Source: DATFKA01 sp042095835 (GTDB taxonomy: Bacteria; Bacteroidota; Bacteroidia; Chitinophagales; Saprospiraceae). Taken from it: 64,000 nt of DNA. The notes under the pieces were generated by a model. The model made no database searches. It saw only the letters and a program-made list of their open reading frames with translations, and had not been told where the DNA came from. Where the stretch lies: NCBI GenBank assembly GCA_042095835.1, contig JBELML010000010.1, positions 1-64,000 of the forward strand, written 5' to 3'. Position numbers and translations under genes: made by a program. Of the stretch, positions 53,801 to 63,527 are shown piece by piece (the first letter of the stretch is position 1; each line of letters starts with the position of its first letter).

Positions 53801-56552
53801 TGATTCGAGTGTTTCTATAACATGGACTGCTTTCTCAGGAGGAGTAATTGAAGCTGGTGAAGCCAATGTGATTTCACCAAGAGTCAGTCTACCTGGAACG
53901 TATGTCCTAGAGATTGCTTTTAAAGAGACTGGATGTTCTGAAACGGATACCGTACGAGTAGAAAGTGTGGAAGAATTCACGCCGGTATCAGCAGGACCCG
54001 ATGTGGAATTAAACTGCGATACGAATGGTGTCACTTTATTTGCCAATATTGATAACTCCGTAAGGGACTTTAATTTCTCGTGGTTTGATGAAAATGACTC
54101 GCTTATTATTGTCGATGACCGCGTAAATGTCAATACACCAGGTTTATATCGCATCGTTGCGCAGGATAGAGATAACTTCTGCGAAACTACAGATACCATA
54201 GAAGTACTGCCTAATAGTCGTCAACCAGTAATCGATTTGATAGATTCCTCAGCACTCGACTGTACGAATCCGACCCTAGACTTGATGGCTGTGGTGAGTA
54301 ATACCGATAGCTTCACCGTTGCTTGGCAAGCATCAGCTGGTGGTGTATTCGAGCAAGATACCACCGATGCTTTAGCCATAACAGCTACTGCTGCAGGTGT
54401 GTTTACGCTTACGATTACAGATACCACCACTAGTTGTATAACCATTGATTCGGTAATGGTCGACAACCAAATCGAAACGATCAGTGTAGATGCAGGTATA
54501 GGTGGCGACTTGACTTGTGAGGCTCCAAACTTGACGCTGCGATCAACAGTAGATACCAGTCTGTCGCTGGAATGGACGCTCAATGACAATCCAATTGGCG
54601 ACCAAGACACGCTAGCCGTAACCACCGCAGGAACCTATTTCCTAACTGCGACCAACCTAGCAACGGGTTGTAATAATATAGATTCGGTGGCCGTAACTAG
54701 CTCGGCTGACTTACCAGAAATCACGGCTCCTAATTTGCCTACTATTACCTGCGAAGAAACCACTGTGGTTTTAAATGCAGAGGTTATGCCTAGTGATGCT
54801 GATTATGCCTACAGCTGGTCTGTAGTAGATCAAGGAGAAATTGTAAGCGGTGAAAATACGGCTGCGCTTACAGTGGGTGCCGCTGGAACCTATCTATTAC
54901 AGGCTACAAATACAGCAACGGGTTGTACTAGTTCCAATAGCTTCACCGTACCAACCGATACCATTACTCCTACGGCTATTGCTGGAGATGATCAGGTACT
55001 CACTTGTACCCAAAATTCTGTCTCTCTGAATGGTGTAGGTTCAGAAGTTGGACTAAATATTGTTTACAATTGGTCTACCCTTGAAGGTAATGGCATGGCT
55101 AGTCCTGCTAATCAGCTACAAACAACAGTGGATGGTCCTGGTACATATATGTTGGAAGTAAGAGATACCCTTACCGGTTGCTCAAGTACAGATATGGTAG
55201 TGGTTACTCCAGATACTGCTTTACCCAATGTTACATTGGCTCCACTTACAGAAGTGTTGACTTGTACCACAAATATGCTAATGCTTGATGGAACTGGATC
55301 TGACTCTGGTGCAGGCTTTTCTGCCAACTGGAATGCCCTAGATGGACAACTTGCCCCACAGACGGGTAACGATCCTTTGATGGCCTCCGTCACACAAGCA
55401 GGAGATTATGAACTTGTCATATTGAACCTAGCCACCGGATGCCAAAGTAATGCCAATATCACCGTAACAGAGGACCGCGACTTGCCAATGGCTTCTGCAG
55501 GAGAAGATGTGACTGTAACCTGTCCAGGAAATCCTGTCAGTCTAGATGGTTCCCTATCAGAACAAGGGCCTAATTTATCCTATAGCTGGACAACGATCTC
55601 TGGCGGTGAATTATCCAATCCTACTTCTTTGGCACCAACTGTTAATGAACCAGGAGAATTTGAAATCGTTGTTACCGATTCTACTAATGGCTGTACCAAC
55701 TCAGATATCGTACTAGCGATCTTAGATCCAAACCTAACAGTAGCTAATGCTGGAATGGACGATTCCAGCTGTGATTCCCTTGCTTTAATTGTAGCAGAAC
55801 CACCATTAGGCGCAACGGGCTTATGGACGACAACGGGTGCTGCAATTATTGATGTAGCAGATGGAAACTCAACGACCATCAATAACTTGCAACCTGGTCC
55901 AAACGTATTTGTATGGACACTTTCTACTGCTGACTGTCCTAATTATAGTAGTGATTCTGTCACTGTCATTAGAGAGCAGGCACCACAGGCAAATATTGAT
56001 GCCGTTGATTTACCCGTAGGAACAAATCAGACCACGATTAGTGTGACTGCTAATGATATCATCACCTCCCAAAGTGGTGCCAATATCAGCATCGTTTCTA
56101 ATCCTACTTTAGGTGCGGTTGACTCGGTGACGGGCAACACCGTTACTTATCGGGTAGCGCGAGGAATTGTTGGTGAGGATATGTTTACTTATGAGATTTG
56201 TAATAATGAATGTCCCAACTTATGTGATAGAGCTACGGTCTCTGTAAACGTACCTTTTGACCCTAACTACAGCCCGACGCTCGCCAATGGTATCACGCCC
56301 AACGGCGATGGACAAAATGATGAGCTCAGGTTTGAGGTATTAGAAATTGAGCCAGATGCTTTCCCTGATAATGAGATTATTATCTTCAATAGATGGGGAG
56401 ATATTGTTTTCCAAGCCAAACCTTACAACAACAATTGGCGAGGCACCAATGATTCTGGACAAGAATTACCACAAGGAACCTACTACTATATTTTGAGACT
56501 AGATATCTCAGAAGGTAATATCGTCTCGGGAGATGTGACCATCGTCAAATAA
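50877..56552 (+). CDS. Giant multidomain adhesin with T9SS type B C-terminus
   Basis: The 1891-residue product has a signal peptide (FVTLLVSLPLSVWSQ). Five cohesin-like domains follow, starting near residues 25, 182, 346, 491 and 641 (pattern DVTVEDFTDILAIKFPVTWD, then INW/LDW strands). A SprB-like segment lies near 778, and nine tandem Ig/PKD-like repeats of about 84 residues (866-1619; each opens near AGxDxxLxC) come after it. Another Ig-like region and a tandem-type domain (about 1620-1790) precede the gliding-associated C-terminal sorting domain from about 1796 (NGITPNGDGQND ... NRWGDIVF ... GTYYYILRL). It is probably exported by the T9SS with the PorP encoded 82 bp upstream. Confidence 0.92.
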   Translation: MRLIKNIALFVTLLVSLPLSVWSQGGGPTFSFTSETPCTGDDFCLDVTVEDFTDILAIKFPVTWDTSVVEFQSITNFGLPGMNLADFDLSTVNEGLIRVNWQFDDCEVATQGSTIQDDVIIFTLCFRAIGDYGAVTNVSILNQDTVLLGDPDPVNIQRFGIDCSIDIQINSVNPGVVSTCVIPVELYATSTLGNTGELVSIDVKSRGFTDLNALQFTMVWDSSILMLEEVIPLEALINLNVNNFGTPVNNINVPRGNLTFTWNYIDPTGNDLGATLVNDESVFTLNFRIIGDCETSSAVGIDLSEDALTPLEAISSREENGQVINDNIPLITTDGEVATGACTPDGLILFTDCGAPTGLDSIVCVTVSAGAINDLTDIRYLMEWNPNILEYQNINILTNSMQGLNQGSFDAANASNGLLELDWSSLSSLFNASFVEGEQLYEVCFKVVGLGGNSPVRIDPTAPAARVRREGSFIPVGLFPNNCEVEVNQPAGVTLNLSDAQAPQGDTMCVDITAANFNELVNLQFSLSWETTHAIYAGIRNINPLLADSITIDTGGIGSGSFTFLWNNTNGVTLNSDEVLFSLCLAAIGPSPGELSQNNNCQELQVVPFPLVGQAKSLASLDNDIGLTGVNGEICILNPEGFFLVVENEEGFVNFGTCIDFKVAEFDSITSAQFSLNWDATDLSFDSIVLRDFPGLEIGTNLDTSAVRTGLIRFDWTDLQSQTVADSTVLFEVCYTLIGPVNTCTDIEINSDPNPSVTTINGAGSVFPLGGGVCIKDTLIIVDSIITAVTCPDAIDGTIEVSVTGATGEPVFYNWVSLESENVPVQSGPKAVNLPVGRVAVTAFTLTNPPLVTRDTFSIPLTTVLPEANAGDDVDFNCVTDAARLEGSGSTGDIYDYRWTALSGTIASGTDNAIVLVSSPGTYVFSVINSESLCSARDTMIVRSPVIPSVNAGQDVFLTCADSSKVLDGTLSSPTDSSVSITWTAFSGGVIEAGEANVISPRVSLPGTYVLEIAFKETGCSETDTVRVESVEEFTPVSAGPDVELNCDTNGVTLFANIDNSVRDFNFSWFDENDSLIIVDDRVNVNTPGLYRIVAQDRDNFCETTDTIEVLPNSRQPVIDLIDSSALDCTNPTLDLMAVVSNTDSFTVAWQASAGGVFEQDTTDALAITATAAGVFTLTITDTTTSCITIDSVMVDNQIETISVDAGIGGDLTCEAPNLTLRSTVDTSLSLEWTLNDNPIGDQDTLAVTTAGTYFLTATNLATGCNNIDSVAVTSSADLPEITAPNLPTITCEETTVVLNAEVMPSDADYAYSWSVVDQGEIVSGENTAALTVGAAGTYLLQATNTATGCTSSNSFTVPTDTITPTAIAGDDQVLTCTQNSVSLNGVGSEVGLNIVYNWSTLEGNGMASPANQLQTTVDGPGTYMLEVRDTLTGCSSTDMVVVTPDTALPNVTLAPLTEVLTCTTNMLMLDGTGSDSGAGFSANWNALDGQLAPQTGNDPLMASVTQAGDYELVILNLATGCQSNANITVTEDRDLPMASAGEDVTVTCPGNPVSLDGSLSEQGPNLSYSWTTISGGELSNPTSLAPTVNEPGEFEIVVTDSTNGCTNSDIVLAILDPNLTVANAGMDDSSCDSLALIVAEPPLGATGLWTTTGAAIIDVADGNSTTINNLQPGPNVFVWTLSTADCPNYSSDSVTVIREQAPQANIDAVDLPVGTNQTTISVTANDIITSQSGANISIVSNPTLGAVDSVTGNTVTYRVARGIVGEDMFTYEICNNECPNLCDRATVSVNVPFDPNYSPTLANGITPNGDGQNDELRFEVLEIEPDAFPDNEIIIFNRWGDIVFQAKPYNNNWRGTNDSGQELPQGTYYYILRLDISEGNIVSGDVTIVK

Positions 56553-56572
56553 ATCGATGTAAACCATCTTTA

Positions 56573-56610
56573 AAAGTCCCGTTTGGCATGGCCAAGCGGG
56601 ACTTTTTTTT
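56573..56610 (+). terminator. Terminator after the giant adhesin gene
   Basis: AAAGTCCCG (56573-56581 region) and CGGGACTTT (56597-56605) flank a TTGGC/GCCAA inner stem with a 3-nt loop, followed by T8. It begins about 20 bp after the stop, so the next adhesin gene has its own transcript. Confidence 0.85.
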
Positions 56611-56812
56611 TACTTTTGTCCTACCTATCATAAACACCTCCACGAATTTAGACCTCAAATACTCTTTTCGTCAGTATTCCCTTGATGAAGTTTCTCGGTT
56701 TTTTTAATCAATCGACTGACACCTCTGATAGCTCTACTTATCTACTCAACTTGTGTAGCTAGATAGTAGTTGGCCATTAGCTAAAGTCAGTCCCGTAAAA
56801 TGTTGAGGCGAC

Positions 56813-59800
56813 ATGTTTTCAAATATTAAGATTAATGGGCTTAAACTAGGCTATTTTTTATTAGCATTCCTAGGTTTTCAAGTAGGATCGTATGCTCAAG
56901 GGCAAGTAGCGCTGGAGATCATCGGCGCCAATGTATTTTCAAATTGTACAGATATTGTCACTCAGGAGGACTTTATGTACGGTGTCAGCATCGAAGGAGG
57001 AGATTATCTTTATTATCCCAAAATTGGCCCCTGTCATACTGCTGCACCTAATGTACAATGGAGTCTATCCTACGAATGCTCTAGCGAATTACGAGATAGC
57101 ATTAACCTCTGTTTTCAAATCTTCGAAAACGACGGACTTCCTTTCACTTGTCAAATACTAAAAGAATGCCTAGTAGAAAGATGTTTTAAGGTGCCCCTCA
57201 GTAAAAACCAAGGCAATACCAACTCTACACTCAGCATAAGTCCAGGAAATGATTCCTGGGGAGATCTTTTTATTAGCTTGAGAAACTCTAACGATGCCAA
57301 CGACGAGAATGATCTCATCTGCAATGCTGTCGACTTGGGTAGTCTCACCTTTCAAGACACGATAGGTACTAAACTTCGCTCTGACTATCAAAATCTTTGT
57401 GCCACCAACTTTGACGAATTCAACCCCGCAGATGAGGGTAGCTTTCAAAACGACGCTGGTGTTTGGTTTAGGTTTCAAACAAGGGATATGCCTAGTTCGA
57501 TTATTCAAATTGAAGCCAATAGCGATCCGTCCAACTTAGGTGACCCTATCGATTTGGAGTTGGCCTTATTTACCAGCGATCAGACCTGCTCTGGCAATTT
57601 AAGTCTGCTCAAAACAGGCTATGATCTCAATAGCAATAACGCCAGCCTCACCCTTACTTGCCTCAACCCCAATCAAACCTACTATCTCTTGGTAGATGGA
57701 CGCTCTAATCCTGTAGATTTCGTCAAAGGCTATTTTGGCCTACAGATCTCTGCTCAAGGCGTCATCGAAGGTCAGGATATTATTTGCAATGCAGCCCAAT
57801 TACAAAGCAGCAGCGGAGAAGGATCGGTAATAGGCGAAGCCTTATTTTCTAATTTCTGCTCTTCGGATCAAAGTGATTCTACCAGTGCTTGGTTTGAGTT
57901 TACAGCTCCCGAATCAGGAAATGTGCTCATCAATAATTTAAGTCAAAGCACCCTCAGCAGTACAGATATCGAGCTCGCTTTATTCCAACTCGGTAATGGA
58001 GACTGCCAAGGTCAGTTGGAATTGATTACCAGCACTGATAATGGCCAATCATTAGAAGCCTCTTGCTTGTATCCAGGCGAAGACTATTATGTTCTAGTAA
58101 AAAGTAATGGTACCCTGGCGCAGGGTATTTTCAATCTTACGGTTGCTGATGCCGGATTATCTCTACCACCCCAAACTAGCATTGAAAGTGTACAATGCTA
58201 TGGTGGCTCCTATACGATTGGCGATACGACCTTTACCGCTTCGGGAGATTATAGTTGGCGTATTCCGCAAGCAGGTACCTGCGACAGTCTTGTCAATTTG
58301 AATCTAACCATTCTAGATTCCCTAACTGCTGAGATCGACATTGTTCGTCCCGCTACAAATCTAGGCATACAAGATGGTGCAGCGAGAGTCAGAATAAGCG
58401 GTGGTTCAGGCAATTATACTATCGAATGGTGCGATGGTTCTAATACCATTGGAGTTGATAATTTAGAAGGTGGTCAGACCTGCTGTGTTCAAATTACTGA
58501 TGAGATTGGTTGTTCCGTTGAGGTCTGTTTTGAAGTGCCCTATCTCGATAAAATTGTCTTGGATTCACTAGACATCAATACGGTTAATTGTGCGGGAGAG
58601 GCTACAGGTATGATCCAATTCATTCCTAAAGGCGGTGTTGCTCCTTATCGAGCCGTTTTACAAGGGCCACTGCCATGCGACAACTGCGGTATAGTCTATC
58701 GTAGAATCACTGGTCCTGTTAACTTTAGTGCCCTTAAAGCAGGCCAATACCAATTACAAGTTTTTTCAAGATTCCAGGATACGATTTTGCAAATTGAAAT
58801 TGCAGAAAACACCATTCTTCAGGTAGATACGATTAGTGTCCAAGCTACCAGCTGTGCTGGTGTCTGCGATGGCTTACTCGAAATAGCTCCTAAAGGTGGC
58901 CTCCCTCCTTACAACTTGATCTGGCAAGACAATTTGAGCAATACCACACTTCGGAGTAATTTATGTGCAGGAAGCTATACCCTAAACCTGATAGATAGCC
59001 TTGGTTGTGCGATAGATACCTCCTTTGTAATCAATGCTCCACCACCCATCGATGTGCAAGCCCAGGTTATCCAAGCGGTGTCTTGTGAAGGGGCCAACAA
59101 TGGAATCATCCAAGCTGTAGCCTCCGAAAACGATCTCAACTACCAGTGGAACAGTGGCCAAACCTCCAATCAGATTGAAGGACTTGGCCTAGGAACTTAT
59201 AGTGTATCTGTCACCAACAGCGAAGGATGTACAGGCCAAGCAAGTGTTTCTTTTGAGAATTATGAAGCCCCACTTAGCCTTTCTTTAGCATTACAAAAAT
59301 CTGTCTCCTGTAATGGCGGCAGCGATGGGTTCATAGAGGCGCAACTCAATGGCGCAGGCCAAAATTTCACCTATATCTGGAGTGATGGAAGTACTCAAAA
59401 AAACAATACTAAAGCCAGTGCTGGTCTCAATTCCTTGATAGTACAAAACGAATTGGGCTGCACCGCACAGGATGCTATTTCCTTAGACCAACCGACCGCT
59501 ATTGAAGTCGCTTTTGCAATCAAAAATATCGACTGTATTGGTGGTCCCATCAGTGGGCGCTTGAATATCGACTCCGTTTCTGGTGGTAATGGTGGTTACA
59601 GCTATGCCATTGATGGTGGAGGCTTCACCTTTGACCCCGAGCTGAATTATATCCCAGAAGGTAATTATATGCTACAGGTCAGAGATCAAAAAGGTTGCCA
59701 AGCCTCCTTCCCTTTTGAGCTAGAAGGTCCGCCAGATGTAAAAGTCACCATACCCGAAAATGAAGATTTACTTTTAGGCGATTCAATCACGATAAGGCCA

Positions 59801-60271
59801 AGGGTTAATATTAGAAATTTAGAATTTTTCTGGTTCCAGGGACAAGAAAATTTCTCCTTTGATCAGACTGTAAAGCTATCTCCACAACAGACCACTGGGT
59901 ATATTGTCCAAGCATTTGATCCAATATCCGGCTGTAGTGGTTTCGATACTTTACTTGTTTCGGTTGATCAGCGCAGAAGAGTCTACATTGCTAATGTCTT
60001 TAGTCCAAATGGTGATCAGGTGAATGACTATTTCGGCATCCAAGGCGATTTTGATATCGTATCCATTGCTCAGCTTTCTATTTATAACCGAAATGGAGCC
60101 CTCCTCTTTAACAAGGAGAACTTAATGCCCAATCAGCTTGAGACCGGATGGGATGGTCTGATGCCTAGTGGCGAACCGGCTCCGGCGGGCACCTATATCT
60201 ATCTAGCTAAGATTACTTTTATTGATGGCAAGACAGAAGTCTTTAGAGGAGATGTGAGTGTAATAAGGTAG
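56813..60271 (+). CDS. SprB-repeat surface protein with T9SS type B C-terminus
   Basis: The 1152-residue product has a signal peptide (FLLAFLGFQVGSYAQ). A Cys-rich N-terminal region is followed by two related beta domains (about 165-325 and 325-460; WFRF and WFEF strands with TYYLLVDG/DYYVLVKS), then SprB repeats (about 590-895; SCAGVCDGLLEI, SCEGANNGIIQA, SCNGGSDGFIEA). It ends with a gliding-associated C-terminal domain from about 1057 (NVFSPNGDQVNDYFGIQG ... YNRNGALLF). It is probably a T9SS-exported adhesin like the previous gene but not a duplicate of it. Confidence 0.9.
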   Translation: MFSNIKINGLKLGYFLLAFLGFQVGSYAQGQVALEIIGANVFSNCTDIVTQEDFMYGVSIEGGDYLYYPKIGPCHTAAPNVQWSLSYECSSELRDSINLCFQIFENDGLPFTCQILKECLVERCFKVPLSKNQGNTNSTLSISPGNDSWGDLFISLRNSNDANDENDLICNAVDLGSLTFQDTIGTKLRSDYQNLCATNFDEFNPADEGSFQNDAGVWFRFQTRDMPSSIIQIEANSDPSNLGDPIDLELALFTSDQTCSGNLSLLKTGYDLNSNNASLTLTCLNPNQTYYLLVDGRSNPVDFVKGYFGLQISAQGVIEGQDIICNAAQLQSSSGEGSVIGEALFSNFCSSDQSDSTSAWFEFTAPESGNVLINNLSQSTLSSTDIELALFQLGNGDCQGQLELITSTDNGQSLEASCLYPGEDYYVLVKSNGTLAQGIFNLTVADAGLSLPPQTSIESVQCYGGSYTIGDTTFTASGDYSWRIPQAGTCDSLVNLNLTILDSLTAEIDIVRPATNLGIQDGAARVRISGGSGNYTIEWCDGSNTIGVDNLEGGQTCCVQITDEIGCSVEVCFEVPYLDKIVLDSLDINTVNCAGEATGMIQFIPKGGVAPYRAVLQGPLPCDNCGIVYRRITGPVNFSALKAGQYQLQVFSRFQDTILQIEIAENTILQVDTISVQATSCAGVCDGLLEIAPKGGLPPYNLIWQDNLSNTTLRSNLCAGSYTLNLIDSLGCAIDTSFVINAPPPIDVQAQVIQAVSCEGANNGIIQAVASENDLNYQWNSGQTSNQIEGLGLGTYSVSVTNSEGCTGQASVSFENYEAPLSLSLALQKSVSCNGGSDGFIEAQLNGAGQNFTYIWSDGSTQKNNTKASAGLNSLIVQNELGCTAQDAISLDQPTAIEVAFAIKNIDCIGGPISGRLNIDSVSGGNGGYSYAIDGGGFTFDPELNYIPEGNYMLQVRDQKGCQASFPFELEGPPDVKVTIPENEDLLLGDSITIRPRVNIRNLEFFWFQGQENFSFDQTVKLSPQQTTGYIVQAFDPISGCSGFDTLLVSVDQRRRVYIANVFSPNGDQVNDYFGIQGDFDIVSIAQLSIYNRNGALLFNKENLMPNQLETGWDGLMPSGEPAPAGTYIYLAKITFIDGKTEVFRGDVSVIR

Positions 60272-60280
60272 CCATTGATC

Positions 60281-60757
60281 TTAAAAGGAGACAGCAGCCC
60301 GTTTTTTCTTTTTATTTAAAATCATGGATCCTTCTTTTTTTCCTGCTATCCGAAGGTGTACCATGTTTTTTTGATCATCGAAGTGCTCTAATAAAAGGGT
60401 ATTCTCGATTTCAAAGGATTGGACTTCTTTAGGCGGAGATTTGAATTGCATATAGCAGGTAACCGCAGGAAAATTACTCTCTGTTTCTTGGATGGCATAT
60501 TTCATGGTTTTGCCATTCACTTTGATTTTCAACTTCTCCTCTAGGTGCTGGAGGATGAAATCATCGACAGTCATTTTACCACGATTTATTTTATCGACAT
60601 AGGCATTATAATCGGCAGCAGCCCCAAAGTCATCCATAAAAAAAGTGATAGAAAAGGCCAAATCTTCACTGGCCTCTATTCGGTAGACTTCTGTAACCGT
60701 TAGATGAATCGGATGAGGATTGAAAGTATAAAGAAAAATTAACAATAATGGATACAT
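60281..60757 (-). CDS. DUF6702-like exported protein
   Basis: From ATG 60757 the 158-residue product has a short hydrophobic signal (YPLLLIFLYTFNP). The DUF6702-type opening HPIHLTVTEVYRIE follows, then ITFFMDDFGAAAD and a C-terminal VHLRIAGKKEGSMILN. A longer reading from 60820 adds 21 residues before the signal peptide and is less likely. The family has unknown function and often sits beside an M1 peptidase, as here. It follows the peptidase gene on the same strand. Confidence 0.75.
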   Translation of the reverse strand: MYPLLLIFLYTFNPHPIHLTVTEVYRIEASEDLAFSITFFMDDFGAAADYNAYVDKINRGKMTVDDFILQHLEEKLKIKVNGKTMKYAIQETESNFPAVTCYMQFKSPPKEVQSFEIENTLLLEHFDDQKNMVHLRIAGKKEGSMILNKKKKRAAVSF

Positions 60758-60895
60758 ACAATTGGATGCTATTCTAATTAAATAACAAACGCTATCTAAC
60801 TCCCAAATGATAGCATGCAAGTCCTACTTTAACGAAACTTTAGATCGAGAGACTTTGAATACTTTTACAAAAGCTAAAATTTCGTCAAAGCACTT

Positions 60896-62512
60896 TTATT
60901 TTTTAGCGATGCGTGACTTAAACAACAACTGCGTATCTGGATCTAGGCGGATAGATTTCGGCACAGCTCCTCGTATCTCTATCTTTTTTGACACCTCTTT
61001 CTCATCTATTTCTAGTTCAAAAAGTAAAAGATCTTCGCCCTTTTCATCTAGTACTTGCACCTTTAATGGAAAAGCAAATGGAGCAGCCTGCTTTTGCACT
61101 ACCTCTATCGAAAGGGCATTCGTCGTGGAGTTGAAATCCCAATTCACCTGTAAGTCTGGTAAACCAGGTTGGAAAAACCACTGCTGAAAAAAAGTATCTA
61201 GTTCCTGGCCAGAAACCACCTCCATGATGTGCTTAAAATCTTCGGTATAAGCGTTGGAAAATTGATATTTCTGATAATACCTTTTTATCCCTTTCCAAAA
61301 AACATCCGTCCCCACTTTTTGCCGAAGCATATGTAATACCCAAGCGGCTTTTTGGTAAGTATTAGTACTTAAGACCTGATTATAATCGGTGATCGTCGTA
61401 TCTACAATGGGCTGCTTGGGGTTTTGACCAGCGTAGCGAATGATATTGGTGCGATCTGTCTGTAGGCGATCAACGAGTACATCTCTGCCGTGATTATGCT
61501 CGAAATAAAGGTGGGTAAAATAAGTAGCAAAGCCTTCACTCAACCACACGTGATGCCAATCGGCCTCAGAGGCGGAATTGCCAAACCACTGGTGGGCAAT
61601 CTCATGAGCAATGAGTCCCTCGCGTTCTTCCTTACCAGTCACGCTATTCTCAAAATAGAAAATGTTCGAGGCGTTCTCCATACCTCCCCATCGAGTTTTA
61701 GATTGCACATTGGCCAATTTGGTATAGGGATAAGGCGCGACATGTGTATGGAACCAGTCGAGTACGCCCACGGCATCATCATAATCTACAAAACCCGCTG
61801 TCCGATTTTGTGGAAAAACCCAGCTGGTCACTGGTATCTGATCTACCATGCCCGCCAATTGAACTGCAAATTCGGCAGCGCCTACCACCATCACTTTAGT
61901 TGGGAGTGGTACATCACAACGCCAGGTGGTGCGCTTGGTACCATCCAGGAGATTGGTCTCTTCTATTTTTCTACCGGTACCTACTACCTCATATTTTGCA
62001 GGAGCATGAACAGTGAAGGCTACCGTCGCTTTCTCCGAAGGGTGATCTACAGTGGGCAACCAATGTCTAGCCCGATTAGGCCAATTATCACCAAAAAATG
62101 TCCTTCCCCCAAACTTATTTTCACCGATGACCATACCATCCTCTGGTATCCCTTCGTAACTAATGTTAAATTGGTAGGGTTCGTTGATCAATAGATTTTT
62201 AGGTATTTCTATAAACAATTGATCTTGCCAATGTCTGTAGGCTACTTCCTGGCCATCCAGCTCCACCTGACGAACCAACATCCCTTTCCCTGTGGTCTTT
62301 TTCACAATTAAGTCCAAGGCCAGCTCTTCGACTGCTTTTTTAAGTACAAAATCTATCCTAGCCTGACCTTTGATCAGGTTGCTCTCATCTGATAATTCAA
62401 GTTGAAAATCGTAGTGTAGAATATCAAGGCTGGCTTTTCGCTCTAAATGCTGCTGTGCGCATAAAAAAGAGGAAAAACAGCACAGACATAGGACTAGAAA
62501 AAGGTGACGCAT
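60896..62512 (-). CDS. M1-family metallopeptidase (secreted aminopeptidase)
   Basis: The 538-residue product has a signal peptide (FLVLCLCCFSSFLCAQ) and a full M1 domain. The substrate-binding WGGMEN motif is at residues 275-280, zinc-binding HEIAH at 303-307, and the second Glu ligand at 326 in LSEGFATYF. It cleaves N-terminal residues from peptides, here in the periplasm or outside. It lacks the large C-terminal helical domain of aminopeptidase N, as usual for the short Bacteroidota form. It precedes the DUF6702 gene on the same strand. Confidence 0.94.
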   Translation of the reverse strand: MRHLFLVLCLCCFSSFLCAQQHLERKASLDILHYDFQLELSDESNLIKGQARIDFVLKKAVEELALDLIVKKTTGKGMLVRQVELDGQEVAYRHWQDQLFIEIPKNLLINEPYQFNISYEGIPEDGMVIGENKFGGRTFFGDNWPNRARHWLPTVDHPSEKATVAFTVHAPAKYEVVGTGRKIEETNLLDGTKRTTWRCDVPLPTKVMVVGAAEFAVQLAGMVDQIPVTSWVFPQNRTAGFVDYDDAVGVLDWFHTHVAPYPYTKLANVQSKTRWGGMENASNIFYFENSVTGKEEREGLIAHEIAHQWFGNSASEADWHHVWLSEGFATYFTHLYFEHNHGRDVLVDRLQTDRTNIIRYAGQNPKQPIVDTTITDYNQVLSTNTYQKAAWVLHMLRQKVGTDVFWKGIKRYYQKYQFSNAYTEDFKHIMEVVSGQELDTFFQQWFFQPGLPDLQVNWDFNSTTNALSIEVVQKQAAPFAFPLKVQVLDEKGEDLLLFELEIDEKEVSKKIEIRGAVPKSIRLDPDTQLLFKSRIAKK

Positions 62513-62807
62513 CTTTTTATGCCTAAATTAAGAGGAAATTTTGATTGGAGACTAGTCCTATTTCCTATTTTTCTTCCAAATAGCTGCCGACTCCTATTTC
62601 TTCCTGCCCAAAAAATGCACTTTCACCATTCCATACTCCCTGAATACTGGCGTATTTTTCTCTTTAAAATAGAAGGATTCTATGGTGTGTTTTTTCTTTA
62701 CATAAGGGGCCGTTTAGCTCGTTGGGGCACCATCAATATTCGATTTCTGATAAATAAAAGCCTACTCTAGAGGGATCAGATTTGGATTGTTTTAATATCT
62801 TGAATAC

Positions 62808-63299
62808 ATGCTTGAGTATCATTCTTTTATAAGACAATCCATTCAACTAGCTCGGCAATCCGCCGAGAAAGGTTTTGATCCTTTTGCCGCTCTACTTGTC
62901 AAAGACGGAATGGTAGTCGCACAGACCGTAGACCAGTGTATCATTCAATCTGATCCAACCGCTCATGCAGAGTTGAGTCTCATCAGGGAATCCTGTAGAA
63001 AAGAAGGGCTTATTGATTTAGCAGGCTACACCTTGGTCGCTAATGTAGAACCCTGCCTGATGTGCTGTGGCGCTATCCATTGGGCCAAGATAGAAAAAGT
63101 GGTATTCTCCGTTCCACAAAGTAGCTTACAAAAAACAAGTGGAGGCACACCCAAACCAAGTAGCCGAGAATTGCTAAATTTAGGTGGCCGTACAGTAGAA
63201 GTGATTGGACCTCTATTGCTAGAAGAAGGCCAAAGTATTTTAAATGAATTTGAATGGAAATCAAAACGAGACCGACATCAGCAATACTGGAGGTCTTAG
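62808..63299 (+). CDS. Nucleoside/tRNA deaminase family protein
   Basis: The 163-residue cytosolic protein has the zinc deaminase signature: HAE at residues 53-55 (with Glu55 as proton shuttle) and PCLMCCGA with Cys83 and Cys86. It is similar to guanine deaminase, cytosine deaminase and TadA types; the sequence does not decide the substrate. It lies after a 295-bp gap, where I see no gene (an 88-codon + strand ORF at 62504 is not credible) and the M1 gene promoter must lie on the opposite strand. A leader repeat follows it. Confidence 0.88.
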   Translation: MLEYHSFIRQSIQLARQSAEKGFDPFAALLVKDGMVVAQTVDQCIIQSDPTAHAELSLIRESCRKEGLIDLAGYTLVANVEPCLMCCGAIHWAKIEKVVFSVPQSSLQKTSGGTPKPSSRELLNLGGRTVEVIGPLLLEEGQSILNEFEWKSKRDRHQQYWRS

Positions 63300-63336
63300 T
63301 CTTTACGCAGGTTTCCCATTTATCAAATAAAAACAT

Positions 63337-63527
63337 ATGAAATGAGCATGATCTTATTTAATCATAAAATCACCAAACGGTGATGATTAAAAAAGATTAT
63401 GCGCAATCGAAGATTCATGAACTCCTTTAAAGTCATTAATGCGTAAGTGAATAAAGCGAAGCGGTTGCAGATGTTTAAAATTTCTGCAAAAACTTAGCTT
63501 TCAAGCATTTGCATAAATTTTAAACAC
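63337..63527 (+). repeat. Leader repeat, copy B, upstream of sulfatase gene
   Basis: This 191-bp block matches 1714-1903 closely in its first ~130 bp, with the hairpin arms ATCTTATTTAATCA (63351-63364) and TGATTAAAAAAGAT (one mismatch), and ATCACC/GGTGAT inside. The last part keeps AAATTTTAAACAC right before the ATG, comparable to AAATTTTTAAACAA in copy A. It begins 37 bp after the deaminase stop. Confidence 0.7.

Noticed and set aside
62504..62770. 88-codon + strand ORF between the M1 and deaminase genes
   Set aside because: It is rich in Phe, Leu and Ile from AT-rich sequence, overlaps the M1 start, and matches no family I know.
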